This document shows positions 1 through 8,600 of a stretch of 64,000 nucleotides of DNA, piece by piece. A program made the translations under genes and the position numbers. The first letter of the stretch is position 1, and the number at the start of each line of letters is the position of its first letter. Source of the DNA: Mycolicibacterium sp. GF69 (GTDB lineage Bacteria > Actinomycetota > Actinomycetes > Mycobacteriales > Mycobacteriaceae); contig NZ_QMEW01000018.1 in NCBI RefSeq assembly GCF_003284965.1, forward strand, positions 1 to 64,000. The letters run 5' to 3'. The notes beneath the pieces are model-generated. The model saw nothing but the letters and a program-made list of their open reading frames with translations, did not search any database and was not told the origin of the DNA.

Positions 1-1
1 C

Positions 2-721
2 TTCGCTGACCTGGCCCATGAAATCCGCACCCCGGTAGCGGTGCTGGAAGCCTATATGGAAGCCGTCGAAGACGGTGTCGAGTCACTGACTCCGACCACC
101 ATTGCCATGCTGCGTGACCAGACGCGCCGACTGGTGCGCTTCGCCCAAGATGCCGCCGCTCTCGCACAAGCTGAAGAAAGCTCCGCATCAATGACGATGA
201 CTGACACCGACATCGCCGAGTTGGTCACGACCGCGGTCAGCGCCGCAGCCAACCGCTACCGAGCCAAACAGGTAACGCTGTCCACACACCTCCCACCCGG
301 CGTGCCCGCAGTTTCGGGCGACCCGCAGCGACTCGCTCAGGTACTGGCCAACCTCTTTGACAACGCACTGCGGCACACACCGCCACACGGCCACGTCGAC
401 GTCCGCGTCCACAAGGACCGTCACCAGCTCGAAGTCAGCATCACCGACACCGGCGAAGGCATTCCCGCCCAACACCTTCCGCACGTATTCGAGCGGTTCT
501 ACCGCGTGGAAGCGGAACGCACCCACGACAAGCGCGGGGCCGGCATCGGATTAGCCATCGCAAAGGCACTCGTCGACGCACACGGGGGCTCAATCACAGC
601 ACGCAGCCAAGGACCGGGCACCGGGGCCACGTTCACCATCACACTTCCGGTAGCCACGTCCGAGCGTCGCCGACCAGACTCGCCGAGCCCAGCGTCTCAA
701 GACCTGCACGTCCGACCGTAA
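2..721 (+). CDS. Sensor histidine kinase, 5' end cut by window edge
   Basis: This is the catalytic half of a membrane two-component sensor kinase; the sensor and membrane part and probably the partner response regulator lie left of the window. The frame is open from base 2 and begins inside the phosphoacceptor H-box (LAHEIRTPV). It continues with an N-box (ANLFDNALRHTPP), a G1 box (DTGEGIP), an F-box (FERFYR) and a G2 box (GAGIGLAIAK), i.e. a full HisKA plus HATPase pair of the OmpR-partner (EnvZ/MprB-like) class. The proline-rich tail ends at 721. Its neighbours are copper-linked lipoproteins, so a metal- or envelope-stress-sensing role is a reasonable inference, but no sensor domain is visible. 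Confidence 0.93.
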   Translation, partial: FADLAHEIRTPVAVLEAYMEAVEDGVESLTPTTIAMLRDQTRRLVRFAQDAAALAQAEESSASMTMTDTDIAELVTTAVSAAANRYRAKQVTLSTHLPPGVPAVSGDPQRLAQVLANLFDNALRHTPPHGHVDVRVHKDRHQLEVSITDTGEGIPAQHLPHVFERFYRVEAERTHDKRGAGIGLAIAKALVDAHGGSITARSQGPGTGATFTITLPVATSERRRPDSPSPASQDLHVRP

Positions 722-765
722 GGGACGATGTATCCACCTCCGCGGCGGAAGGTCCCCCACGGGTT

Positions 766-785
766 TCGACCTCGCCCGAGGTCGA
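766..785. terminator. Hairpin after the sensor kinase
   Basis: The arms TCGACCTCG and CGAGGTCGA are perfect complements around a 2-nt loop, 45 nt after the kinase stop codon. There is no U-run, as is common for mycobacterial terminators. Confidence 0.4.
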
Positions 786-819
786 GGTAGCGTCTGGCCA
801 TACGCTCCGGGTGAGCTCT

Positions 820-842
820 GGTCAACTTTCTGAAAGTTGACC
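820..842. repeat. Perfect 23-nt palindrome, possible IS21-family end
   Basis: The arms GGTCAACTTTC and GAAAGTTGACC pair perfectly around a single central T. It lies about 145 nt beyond the end of an istB remnant, the distance and type of sequence expected for the terminal repeat of an IS21-family element. It could instead be a regulator operator or a terminator. Confidence 0.4.
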
Positions 843-985
843 CCGTCGCACTCCGCGCACTGCCGAGGTCTTGACGTGATTGGCCAGCGATCCCGAGCGG
901 ATCGATTCGTCGTTGTCTGCGGTCGTCAAATGCTCGCGGTTAGAAGGTATTGAACGGGGGCAGCGTCAATTGTGCGGCATCAGGG

Positions 986-1425
986 TTAGTCGTCGGCGGC
1001 GCGGTCCTGTTTGACGAGGAGTTGGCGGCGTTGGCGGGTGCGGTAGGAGTCGCCGGTGAGGGTGAGCACTTCGGCGTGATGCATGAGGCGATCGATTTGG
1101 CCGCAGCTACCACTGTCGTCGGAAAACTTTTCGCCCCAACGGCCGAACGCAGGTTTGAGGTCAACATAATCAAGCCCGCTCGTAGCGTGACGCCACCAGT
1201 TGAAGAACAGGTTCGCGGCATCCTGGCCAAACGGGATGCATAGGACTTCGTCGAGGGTGAGCAGCTTGTAGCGGCGGACCTTCTTCAGCTCGGCCTCCAG
1301 CCGATTAGCGTGACGAGCGGTCGACAGGCGGGCGATCCTGTTGCTGGTGTCGAAGAGTACCGAGTACCGGGGTGGGCGGCTTCGGCCCCAGCCCGATTGC
1401 CAAATGTGTCTTGCTCCATCGAAGA
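986..1425 (-). pseudogene. istB remnant (IS21-family transposition helper ATPase)
   Basis: Reading the minus strand across small frameshifts gives an IstB/DnaC-like C-terminal half: SKTHLAIGLG (degraded Walker A end), VLFDTSNRIARLS, EAELKKVRRYKLLTLDEVLC (Walker B region), FGQDAANLFFNWW, then FGRWGEKFSDD, DRLMHHAEVLTLTGDSYRTR and a stop at 986-988. Intact IstB proteins are about 250-270 residues; here the N-terminal third is missing, the Walker motifs are damaged and the frame shifts at least twice. No istA transposase is visible. It is a dead trace of an insertion event at the edge of the copper gene cluster. Confidence 0.75.
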
Positions 1426-1506
1426 TATTGATGCTCAGGTGTCGACCACCCGCGCGTTGGTCGCAGCCCGCTTAAGACGGTGACCAGATCGCTGCGAGAT
1501 GTCTAC

Positions 1507-1529
1507 GTGCCGGCGGGAGTCGCCGGCAC
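1507..1529 (-). terminator. Hairpin downstream of the DUF305 gene
   Basis: GTGCCGGCG and CGCCGGCAC form a perfect 9-bp stem with a 5-nt loop, about 40 nt past the stop of the minus-strand DUF305 gene. There is no U-tract. Confidence 0.45.
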
Positions 1530-1569
1530 TGGGACATCGAGGAGAGCTCGACGCAGTTTTCTGGCACCC

Positions 1570-2217
1570 CTACAGCGAGCGGAGGATCTGCTCCATGGTC
1601 TCGATCTCTTTTTGTTGTGAGGTCATGATGGACCGTGCCATCTCGATCGCCGGCGCGAACTGGCCGTTGTCGACCTCAGTCTGCGCCATCGCGATGGCGC
1701 CCCGGTGATGCTCGATCATCTGCGTCAAGAACAGCCTGCTCGCTTCGACACCCTGCGCGTTGCGAAGCGCGGTCATGTCTTGCTCGGTCATCATGCCGCC
1801 GTCGCCCATATTGCCCATGTCATGGCCTGGCATGCCACCGCCCGGAGATGTCGTGGAAGACACGCCCCATTCGGATAGCCAGCTTTGCAATTGCTGGATT
1901 TCCGGGTCTTGTTCCGCCTTGATCTTGTTGGCCAACGACACCACGCGTGGGTCGATGCCCTGCTTTGCCAGCAGCATGTCGCTCATCTCAATTGCCTGCT
2001 GATGGTGGGGGATCATCCCTTGCGCGAAGGTGACATCAGCGTCGTTGTGCGCTTGAGGCTGCGCGCCCTCGCTCGCAGAAGCGGACGGCGACGGGGTGGC
2101 CGTCGCCGAGGTAGTCATCGACGACATGTCGTGTTCGCTTTGTGAGCTGTTACTACAGGCGCTCAATGCGAGCGCCGCCGCCACTGCAGCAGCGGCGATG
2201 CCAATGAACCGGTTCAT
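1570..2217 (-). CDS. DUF305 family lipoprotein, copper-island type
   Basis: A 215-residue exported lipoprotein. The chosen ATG at 2217 gives a classical signal peptide (MNRFIGIAAAAVAAALALSA followed by the lipobox Cys). A longer frame upstream would bury the signal peptide. A Ser/Thr/Ala linker is followed by two four-helix-bundle-type motifs, MIPHHQQAIEMSDM and MIEHHRGAIAMAQTEV, which define DUF305, and by a Met/Gly/His-rich loop between them. The HH and Met-rich stretches suggest metal binding. DUF305 genes often sit beside copper efflux genes, but the biochemical role is not settled. It lies in the copper cluster and has a palindromic box about 195 nt upstream. Confidence 0.9.
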   Translation of the reverse strand: MNRFIGIAAAAVAAALALSACSNSSQSEHDMSSMTTSATATPSPSASASEGAQPQAHNDADVTFAQGMIPHHQQAIEMSDMLLAKQGIDPRVVSLANKIKAEQDPEIQQLQSWLSEWGVSSTTSPGGGMPGHDMGNMGDGGMMTEQDMTALRNAQGVEASRLFLTQMIEHHRGAIAMAQTEVDNGQFAPAIEMARSIMTSQQKEIETMEQILRSL

Positions 2218-2409
2218 GTGCACGCGGATTCCTTTCGTTGCGCAGCTAGCCAGCCTGCAGCCAGAACCTAAAGGGTCGGTCCCATATTCGATGAAGAATC
2301 GGTAAAGTCCCTGTGCAAGCGAGTACCGAAGCGACTCTGCGAACCTCAGTCGTAGGCCCGCACGACCGCGGCGCCGGCGGTTGCAAAGGCACCATCGGCA
2401 GCTGACCTC

Positions 2410-2426
2410 GTTACATACGTAGTAAC
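2410..2426. promoter_or_regulatory. 17-bp palindrome GTTAC-N7-GTAAC containing TACGTA
   Basis: Perfect outer arms GTTAC and GTAAC flank ATACGTA. It is placed in the promoter region of the minus-strand DUF305 gene. Related TACGTA-centred 8-mers occur in four further gene-free stretches of the same island (2557, 5046, 8240, 13266). The binding factor is unknown. Confidence 0.4.
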
Positions 2427-2629
2427 TACGCATACCAGTAGCAGCTGAGAATCCTCTCTGAGGCGCCAGACCCTCCCATCACAGGGTGCGAAAGGTGCGC
2501 TTGACCCGCTCGCGCCGCAAAGTCATCCCCACCTTGCGCCGATGGCTAGTTACGATGTACGTACCGATGCAGTAGCCGCCTCGGTAGCGCGCACGCACGT
2601 GTGGGGTAGGTCAATGGTGGCTTTCGAAC

Positions 2630-2647
2630 CTTTACTGAGACTTTAAC
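2630..2647 (+). promoter_or_regulatory. Direct repeat with 11-nt period, OmpR/PhoB-type site candidate
   Basis: CTTTAC at 2630 and CTTTAAC at 2641 repeat with an 11-nt period, the spacing used by OmpR-family response regulators. It is about 140 nt upstream of the L,D-transpeptidase gene. The kinase at the left edge belongs to the class that partners such regulators, so this may be its target; that link is inference. Confidence 0.3.
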
Positions 2648-2782
2648 GAAGGACTAGGTAAGCAAAACAACGAGCGGCGAGCATGAAAATTGGTCACAGG
2701 TGCAGCGTGTCGCGGTGACGCCGGACATCATTACTCGCAACCGTCGCATCTGCGTTGAGGCGACGGCAGAGAAGGGGCAGCA

Positions 2783-4003
2783 ATGCTGCGGCGACGGAGA
2801 TCACGGATCGGTCGGCGGAACACTCGGCTCGGGCTCATCGCCGGGGCCGTGGTGGCGTTGACGGTGCTGCTCATGGGATGCAGCGGCAACGCGGCCGCGC
2901 CGGCACCTCAGGTGATTGCAGACAAGGGCGACCCGTATAGCGAATTACTCGTACCGACGCTGCAGTCCTCAGTGGCAGACGGTGCTGTCGGCGTCGCGGT
3001 GGACTCTCCTGTCACGGTGACCGCCGGTGACGGCGTACTCGGCCCGGTCACCATGGTCAATGAAGACGGCATTCCAGTCGACGGGCAACTCAGTCCAGAT
3101 GGACTGACGTGGGCGACAACCGAGCAGCTGGGCTACAACAAGCAGTACACGTTGCGCGCCGAAGCACTCGGACTCGGCGGCATCACACGCAACAGCATGA
3201 CATTCCAAACGCAGTCGCCGGAGAACCTGACGATGCCTTACGTCATGCCCAACGACGGCGAAGTCGTCGGCGTCGGCCAACCCATCGCCGTCCGCTTCGA
3301 TGAGGACATCCCGAACCGGCTGGAGGCCCAGAAGGCGATTACGGTCATCACCACCCCCCCGGTAGAAGGAGCGTTCTACTGGCTCAGCAGCCGCGAGGTC
3401 CGATGGCGCCCGGCCGAATACTGGAAACCCGGCACTACCGTTGAGGTTTCCGTCAAGACCTATGGTGTCGACCTCGGGAACGGATTGTTCGGCCAGGACG
3501 ACGTCAGTACCCGGTTCACCATTGGTGATCAGATCATCGCCACCGCCGACGACAACACCAAGACGCTGAGCGTCAGGCGCAACGGCGAACTGATCAAAAC
3601 CATGCCGCTGTCCATGGGTAAAGACAGCGCACCTACTGACAATGGCGCCTATATCATCGGCGACAGGTACCCGAATCTGGTCATGGATTCCTCGACCTAC
3701 GGCGTGCCGGTCAATTCGCCAGACGGTTACCGGCTCGATGTCGATTGGGCGACCCAGATGTCTTACAGCGGCATCTATGTGCATTCAGCACCATGGTCGG
3801 TCAGCAGTCAAGGTCGTGCCAACGTAAGCCACGGCTGCCTCAACGTCAGCCCGGCGAATGCCATCTGGTTCTACGAGAACACCAAGCGCGGCGACATCGT
3901 CGAGGTCGTCAATACCGTGGGTCCAACACTGTCCGGTACCGACGGTCTCGGCGATTGGAATATCCCGTGGGAGCAGTGGCGAGCAGGAAATGCGAACCTC
4001 TGA
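2783..4003 (+). CDS. L,D-transpeptidase lipoprotein, LdtMt2-like
   Basis: Cell-wall enzyme that makes 3-3 peptidoglycan cross-links outside the membrane. 406 residues, about the length of M. tuberculosis LdtMt2. A basic N-terminus and hydrophobic segment lead to a lipobox (VLLMGC, then Ser). Two Ig-like domains follow (about 60-250), then the YkuD catalytic domain (about 255-380) with [11 protein letters not shown] and the nucleophile motif SHGCLNVS; the catalytic Cys is residue 352. ATG at 2783 is preceded by GAAGGGG. It probably duplicates a chromosomal LdtMt2. Copper is reported to inhibit L,D-transpeptidases through the active-site Cys, which could explain an extra copy in a copper island. 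The next gene overlaps its end. Confidence 0.93.
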   Translation: MLRRRRSRIGRRNTRLGLIAGAVVALTVLLMGCSGNAAAPAPQVIADKGDPYSELLVPTLQSSVADGAVGVAVDSPVTVTAGDGVLGPVTMVNEDGIPVDGQLSPDGLTWATTEQLGYNKQYTLRAEALGLGGITRNSMTFQTQSPENLTMPYVMPNDGEVVGVGQPIAVRFDEDIPNRLEAQKAITVITTPPVEGAFYWLSSREVRWRPAEYWKPGTTVEVSVKTYGVDLGNGLFGQDDVSTRFTIGDQIIATADDNTKTLSVRRNGELIKTMPLSMGKDSAPTDNGAYIIGDRYPNLVMDSSTYGVPVNSPDGYRLDVDWATQMSYSGIYVHSAPWSVSSQGRANVSHGCLNVSPANAIWFYENTKRGDIVEVVNTVGPTLSGTDGLGDWNIPWEQWRAGNANL

Positions 4004-4925
4004 GCACGCCGAACAGTACCGATCAACGCTGCAAGCATCACGAGCGGCTGTCGTGACAACGCCGAGATGGCAGGCACGCATGCGCTCAGCCGTGATCGCT
4101 ATCTCGGCGGTTACCGCTTTGCTGAGCGGAGCATGCTCAAGTGCCGACGGCCCCTCTGGCCGATCGAACCTCAGCGGTCTTTCGCACATCCACGGCATGG
4201 GCGTGGATTCTGACGGCGTGTTATATGCCGGCACGCACTACGGCGTGTACCGACTCACCCGCGAGCGCAACGCCGAACTCGTCGGCGACCTCGTGCAGGA
4301 CTTCATGGGATTCACCGTCGTGGGGCCGAATCATTTCCTGGGCAGTGGGCATCCCGGCGCAGACAGCGGCGACGCTCCACCGAATCTTGGTTTGATCGAA
4401 AGCACCGACGGCGGCCAAACCTGGCACTCACTGTCGATGACCGGCGAGGCCGACTTTCACTCCCTCGACTACCGGCATGGACTGCTCTTCGGACTCGACA
4501 GCATCACCCGATCGGTGATGGTGACCGCAGACAAAATGACGTGGGCTCGACGTGCGGAGATCCGCGCCGTCGACATCGCAGTGTCACCCACCGACCCGAA
4601 CAGCGTCCTCGCTACCACCGGCACGGGCATGTTGCGCAGCATCGACCAGGCTAAGACCTTCACACCTGCCGCCGGCACACCCCCTCTGGTCTTGCTGAGT
4701 TGGCCCGACGAAGGACCCTTGATCGGGATTACCCCGACCGGGATGGTGCACGCCAGCCAAGACTCGGGGGTGACCTGGCAAGCACGGCGCGATTTGGGTG
4801 AGCGCCCGCAGGCCGTGGAGGCAGCGGGGCGCGGCCTGGTGTTCATTGCAACCGAGAAGGGCGTCCACCGCTCGACCGACAGTGGAACCACCTTCGAAAC
4901 GTTCTACACCTTCAACGCACCATGA
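3990..4925 (+). CDS. BNR/sialidase-like beta-propeller lipoprotein
   Basis: Predicted exported lipoprotein with a BNR-repeat beta-propeller: [20 protein letters not shown] near the start, then repeated 'STDGGQTW', 'SQDSGVTW' and 'STDSGTTF' Asp-box motifs. This pattern matches the F510_1955-type glycosyl-hydrolase-like proteins, for which I know no proven substrate. ATG 3990 has an AGGAA just upstream and overlaps the transpeptidase stop by 14 nt, suggesting coupling. ATG 4080 is an alternative that gives a more normal 19-residue lipoprotein signal (ending LLSGAC). It is probably co-transcribed with the transpeptidase. Confidence 0.8.
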   Translation: MRTSEHAEQYRSTLQASRAAVVTTPRWQARMRSAVIAISAVTALLSGACSSADGPSGRSNLSGLSHIHGMGVDSDGVLYAGTHYGVYRLTRERNAELVGDLVQDFMGFTVVGPNHFLGSGHPGADSGDAPPNLGLIESTDGGQTWHSLSMTGEADFHSLDYRHGLLFGLDSITRSVMVTADKMTWARRAEIRAVDIAVSPTDPNSVLATTGTGMLRSIDQAKTFTPAAGTPPLVLLSWPDEGPLIGITPTGMVHASQDSGVTWQARRDLGERPQAVEAAGRGLVFIATEKGVHRSTDSGTTFETFYTFNAP

Positions 4926-5092
4926 ACGAGGTTACTCGCGACCCCCGGTGCGACGTTGACGACGCTGCAAACGGCAACCAAAGGCGCCGTACACCAAGCG
5001 AACCGGCAGAAAACGGCAAGGGATCCGATTCGTCCTACTCTCCACGTACGTACACAGCAGAGTCTATGCTAAATGCGTGGCCGCATTGGTAG
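4922..5092 (+). CDS. Possible 56-residue ORF coupled to the preceding gene
   Basis: An ATG at 4922 overlaps the preceding stop (ATGA) and opens a 56-codon frame ending at 5092. The peptide is polar and low in recognisable features (starts [10 protein letters not shown]). No family is recognised. The ATGA overlap is the only support, and it may be chance. Confidence 0.2.
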   Translation: MNEVTRDPRCDVDDAANGNQRRRTPSEPAENGKGSDSSYSPRTYTAESMLNAWPHW

Positions 5093-5470
5093 CGACAAGC
5101 GGCGACGAGACCCACCTGATGACCATCGCCCGCAACGTGAGAACTGGAAAAGCCGTCTCCCGTATCGATGGGCAAGCCACTCCCACAATGAGGACGGAAA
5201 GCAGCAGGCCCCAGCGACTTGTCGATTGAGCCTCCAATCTCACCGGCGGAAGGCCGACGGGATGGACGCGCCGTCTCGGCCCGGCACACTCAACAATCTC
5301 CTCTCGAATGGAATCCTCTCTCCGACTTGCGACGGGCGTCTCGAGGTTCTCCCGGGGCGGTCATGGTCGGTCATTTGTCGGTAGCCGCCAACCGACAATG
5401 AAATACTGCCAGATCGCTGTTCAAGCGCGTCGACAACGGATAAGTGACGGTGAAGTCAAACGTCCCCAAG
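5093..5470. other. No gene seen
   Basis: About 380 nt between the lipoprotein operon and the 3' end of the minus-strand monooxygenase. A GTACGTAC box lies just before it at 5046-5053. The open frames here have no recognisable content or ribosome binding sites. Confidence 0.5.
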
Positions 5471-6649
5471 CTACTCATGAGTCGTCTCCATATTGATACT
5501 GGGCGGGGGTCGCCAGGAGAAAGCAGCTTCACTGGCGCGCAGATAGGCACCCGTCGGAAGCAGACCGAACAGAGCATTGCGCAAAACCGCGAGGAGCGGG
5601 TTCCGGCTCCCGGTGAACCGGCCTACCCTCGCGGAGGTGCTGACCATGGCTTGGGTGCGCGGGCGCCGTGTGTGGTCGTACTCGGCTAGGGCGGCGGGCA
5701 CCGACCGGTTCGCGGCGAGTGCGGCCAACGTGACGGCGTCCTCGAGGGCCTGGCAGGCGCCTTGGCCGAGATCCGGGGTCATGGCGTGTGCCGCGTCGCC
5801 GAGCAGCGCCACGCGGTTGGCGACGTAGCTCGGCAGCGGGATGCGCAAGTGGTAGATGTCGTGGCTCAGCAACGCGTCCGGCGCTGTGGCGGCGAGCAAC
5901 TGCGGGATGGGCTCGTGCCAGCCTGAAAACCGCGCGGCCACTTCGTTTAACTCTTCGTGCAGGTGGGCGCCCTTGGGTCCGGTGACGCTGGCGAACCAGT
6001 ACGCCCGCCCGTCGGCTAGCGGGACGATGCCGAAGCCAAGGCCTCGGCCCCAGCTGACGATCATGCCGGGCATATCCGGCGGCACTTTTGCGGCGGAAAC
6101 TACGCCGCGCCAGGTGAGGTAACCGGCGTATGAGGCTCCTGGATGGCCGGGAAACAGCGCCGACCGGGCGGTGCTGTGCACACCGTCGGCCCCGATGATG
6201 AGGTCTGCGCGCTCGATGCCGGTGTCGTGGACGGCCTCAGCGATCTCTGATTCAGTGCGAACGGCCGTTATCCGTTGACCTATACGCATGTCCGCTGCGT
6301 CGGCAGCCTCCAGCAGGATGCGGTGTAGGTCCGCGCGGTGCAGCACATATGCCGGAACACCGTACTGGGCCACCAGTTCGTCGATTGTGGTGCGCACCAG
6401 CCAACGGCCGGTGGCGGTACGAACGCCAGCGGCACCGGTCGCGACGCTAAGCTCCCGCAGGCGATCGCCGGCACCGAGCCACTCCAAGGCCCGGACGGCG
6501 TTTGGTGCCACGACTATTCCCGCTCCAAGTGGAGCGAACTGCGGTGCCTGCTCGAATAGCGTCACCCGCCAACCAGTTCGACACAGGCCTGCGGCTGTGG
6601 CCAGCCCTCCGATCCCGCCGCCGATCACTATTGCCCTACGGTCCGTCAT
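5471..6649 (-). CDS. FAD-dependent monooxygenase
   Basis: 392-residue group A flavoprotein hydroxylase. The N-terminal Rossmann motif GGGIGGLATAAGL is followed by FEQ at the end of the second strand, the DG motif is LIIGADGVHSTAR and the GD motif is RVALLGDAAHAMTPDLGQGA. Length and motif order fit aromatic or urate hydroxylases and TetX-like drug-modifying enzymes; the substrate cannot be told from sequence. It is divergent from a TetR regulator across 213 nt, so induction by its substrate is likely. ATG 6649 begins the Rossmann strand within five residues, supporting this start. Confidence 0.9.
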   Translation of the reverse strand: MTDRRAIVIGGGIGGLATAAGLCRTGWRVTLFEQAPQFAPLGAGIVVAPNAVRALEWLGAGDRLRELSVATGAAGVRTATGRWLVRTTIDELVAQYGVPAYVLHRADLHRILLEAADAADMRIGQRITAVRTESEIAEAVHDTGIERADLIIGADGVHSTARSALFPGHPGASYAGYLTWRGVVSAAKVPPDMPGMIVSWGRGLGFGIVPLADGRAYWFASVTGPKGAHLHEELNEVAARFSGWHEPIPQLLAATAPDALLSHDIYHLRIPLPSYVANRVALLGDAAHAMTPDLGQGACQALEDAVTLAALAANRSVPAALAEYDHTRRPRTQAMVSTSARVGRFTGSRNPLLAVLRNALFGLLPTGAYLRASEAAFSWRPPPSINMETTHE

Positions 6650-6862
6650 GACTCGCTCCTTTTCGGTACCTTCGCGCAGCCGTACCGGCCGGCCGCTTGC
6701 CCGAGAGCCTCACAGTCACCGCCACCCAGGGGCGGCCAATGCGCCATAGCCGCCACGCCGAAGCTCACTCGTTCCTCTCGCGTGGTAGCCCTAACTTGAA
6801 CACCAACATACGAGTTACCCCATCGCAACTACTCATACACCATTGTTCGAGATAATGCTCAA
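6650..6862. promoter_or_regulatory. Divergent promoter region, monooxygenase/TetR
   Basis: It must carry both promoters and probably the TetR operator. An imperfect dyad, GAGTT...AACTACTC, lies at about 6809-6833. No clean palindrome was found. Confidence 0.35.
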
Positions 6863-7504
6863 GTGGCGGGCACAGATGCGAAGAAACCACGGCAACGGGC
6901 GGATGCGCGGCGCAATATCGAGGCAATCCTCGATGCCGCACTGGCATGTCTTGCTCGCGACCCCGACGCGAGCGTCGGCGATATCGCCAGGACCGCCGGT
7001 GTGGGCCGGATCACCCTGTACGGTCACTTCCCCACCCGCGCGGACCTGGTCGACGCGGTGTTCGCCCGCACGCTGGCAGAGGCGCAACAGACCCTCGACG
7101 CAGTCGACCTCACCGGTGACCCCCGAGCGGCACTTGCTCGACTGGTGGCCTCGTCATGGCAGATCGTGAATCGGCACCGCGCACTTCTTCAGGCCGCGCA
7201 GCGCACCATCGGGCCGGATCGGATCCGCGACCAGCACAAGATTCCGCACCGGCGGGTGCAGGGGCTGATCAAACGGGGCCGTCGCGAGGGCATCTTCCGG
7301 GACGACCTACCAACCACGTGGCTTGTGGCGACCTTTCACAACGTGCTTCATGGCGCCGCCGAGGAGCTCACCGCCGGTCGGTTGAATGAACGTGCCGCCG
7401 ACATTGTGATCGTGGCCACGTTGCTTGCCGCCTTTACCGCCCCGAGTCAGCCGGTGCCAGATCCTCGCCCATGGCTTCCAAATGCCATGCGGCATCAACC
7501 TTAA
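6863..7504 (+). CDS. TetR family transcriptional regulator
   Basis: 213 residues with a typical N-terminal TetR DNA-binding domain: ILDAALACLARDPDASVGDI then AGVGRITLYGHFPTRADLVD, the recognition helix and the GRxTLYxHF signature. The C-terminal ligand domain has no assignable specificity. The start is GTG 6863; no in-frame ATG exists before the HTH. Divergent from the FAD monooxygenase, which it probably represses. Its 3' end faces the methyltransferase gene 10 nt away. Confidence 0.9.
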   Translation: MAGTDAKKPRQRADARRNIEAILDAALACLARDPDASVGDIARTAGVGRITLYGHFPTRADLVDAVFARTLAEAQQTLDAVDLTGDPRAALARLVASSWQIVNRHRALLQAAQRTIGPDRIRDQHKIPHRRVQGLIKRGRREGIFRDDLPTTWLVATFHNVLHGAAEELTAGRLNERAADIVIVATLLAAFTAPSQPVPDPRPWLPNAMRHQP

Positions 7505-7513
7505 GCTGATCCC

Positions 7514-8140
7514 TCAGCATTCGGGCCGGCACGCGATCAATTCGACGGCGGGGCTGTTGAAGCGCCTTGCACGCACGGAAAGCTTCACATCGGTGAACCC
7601 CGCCGTCTGCGCGTCATCGACGAGTTGAACGGGATCGATATCAAGGACGTGCCGGTGAACACTGAGCACGAGCCGTCCGCCCGGACGCAGAACGCGGAAG
7701 AACTCTGCAAACCCCGCGGGACGACCCCACAACATCACGTTGTTGACCGAGATCACCACATCGACAGTGCCGTGGGGACATCCGGTCGCTTCGGCGGTGC
7801 CGTCCCGAACCTCGACGCGGCCGTCACGGATAAGCGCAGCGCATCTGGCCGCCGCCATATCACGCATGGTGGCTGAGGGGTCCACACCGACCACATGACC
7901 GGTGGGTGCCGTGGCAGCCGCCGCCTCCTCGATGCCTAGACCAGGGCCGTGCCCCACAACCAGCACATCCGCACCGTCGCGCAGTTCAGCGTGGTCGACC
8001 ACCCAGCGTTCCTGTTCGGCGTTAGAGCCTGTCATGAGTACACCGCCAAGCCGCCCGGCCAGACCGCGTGGATGCCCAAAGATGGGATCGAGAACTCGCA
8101 TAAGCAGATTCGTCACACCACCAGCCAACCTGCCAGGCAC
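7514..8140 (-). CDS. Class I SAM-dependent methyltransferase
   Basis: 208 residues. SAM-binding motif I is VLVVGHGPGLGIE, the acidic residue after strand 2 is in VVGVDPS, motif post-I/II DVVISVNNVMLW, and motif III includes FRVLRPGGRLVLS. This is the small ubiE/Methyltransf_11 class. The start codon is GTG 8140; ATG 8101 is an alternative that would shorten the N-terminal helix. Substrate unknown. It is convergent with the TetR gene, so it may belong to a separate transcript. Confidence 0.85.
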   Translation of the reverse strand: MPGRLAGGVTNLLMRVLDPIFGHPRGLAGRLGGVLMTGSNAEQERWVVDHAELRDGADVLVVGHGPGLGIEEAAAATAPTGHVVGVDPSATMRDMAAARCAALIRDGRVEVRDGTAEATGCPHGTVDVVISVNNVMLWGRPAGFAEFFRVLRPGGRLVLSVHRHVLDIDPVQLVDDAQTAGFTDVKLSVRARRFNSPAVELIACRPEC

Positions 8141-8494
8141 CCACTACACAATGAGGAAAACCTGAAAACTCGGCCAAGGACAACCTGTCGGCTCCCGCTG
8201 TTCCGCAATTGGCGGCAATATCGCCTACGGTATGCCGCAGTACGTACGCAGACCACGTGTTCAGAACGCGCAGCAGTATCGCAGGTACCCCCGGCGTAAT
8301 GATGCAAAATGACACCCTCTCTCGACAATCGACCGACACCGCGCTCGCCCAGCGAGCCGTGCGTGCGACGACGAGCGGGCGTCGCACTGAGCCGCTGCCG
8401 ACTCCCATCTCAAATACCTCGGACTTCTGCTTACCGGGCCCTTTACAGTCACATCGCCGCGTCGAGGGCTGAATGCGCACCACCCTCGTCATGA
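8141..8494. other. Intergenic, no gene seen
   Basis: About 350 nt between the methyltransferase and the copper operon promoter. Contains a GTACGTAC box at 8240-8247. Otherwise nothing recognisable. Confidence 0.5.
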
Positions 8495-8526
8495 TTGCTG
8501 ATATATACCCTAGGGGGGTATAGTAT
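8495..8526 (+). promoter_or_regulatory. Copper operon promoter with CsoR-type operator in the spacer
   Basis: TTGCTG (8495-8500) and TATAGT (8519-8524), 18 nt apart, make a good housekeeping promoter. The spacer holds TACCC-N5-GGGTA (8506-8520), the GC-tract dyad with flanking TATA typical of CsoR/RcnR-family operators. Binding there would block RNA polymerase; copper would release it. No csoR gene is visible in the window, so the repressor must be encoded elsewhere. Confidence 0.7.
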
Positions 8527-8528
8527 CT

Positions 8529-8600
8529 ATGACTGTACGGCCGTATCCGCGAGAGATGGCTACAGCCGTGGCGGAAAATGGACTGATTGAGGAGACGTGA
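8529..8600 (+). CDS. Possible 23-codon leaderless upstream ORF coupled to copZ
   Basis: ATG 8529 lies 4 nt after the -10 element, so transcription may start at or beside it. The frame encodes 23 residues (starts MTVRPYPREM) and its TGA overlaps the copZ ATG as TGATG. Leaderless small ORFs coupled to downstream genes are common in mycobacteria. If the transcript begins a few bases later, this ORF is not made. No Cys or His is present, so it is not itself a metal sensor. Confidence 0.35.
   Translation: MTVRPYPREMATAVAENGLIEET

Larger units (their letters stand above)
2218..2782. other. Divergent intergenic region between DUF305 and L,D-transpeptidase genes
   Basis: 565 nt with no convincing gene. 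It holds three sequence signals listed separately: a GTTAC-N7-GTAAC palindrome at 2410-2426, a GTACGTAC box at 2557-2564 and CTTTA direct repeats at 2630-2647. Promoters for both flanking genes should be here. Confidence 0.6.

Noticed and set aside
8022..8492. Minus-strand 156-codon frame upstream of copZ
   Set aside because: Overlaps the methyltransferase 5' end and the copper promoter, no ribosome binding site, no recognisable domain.
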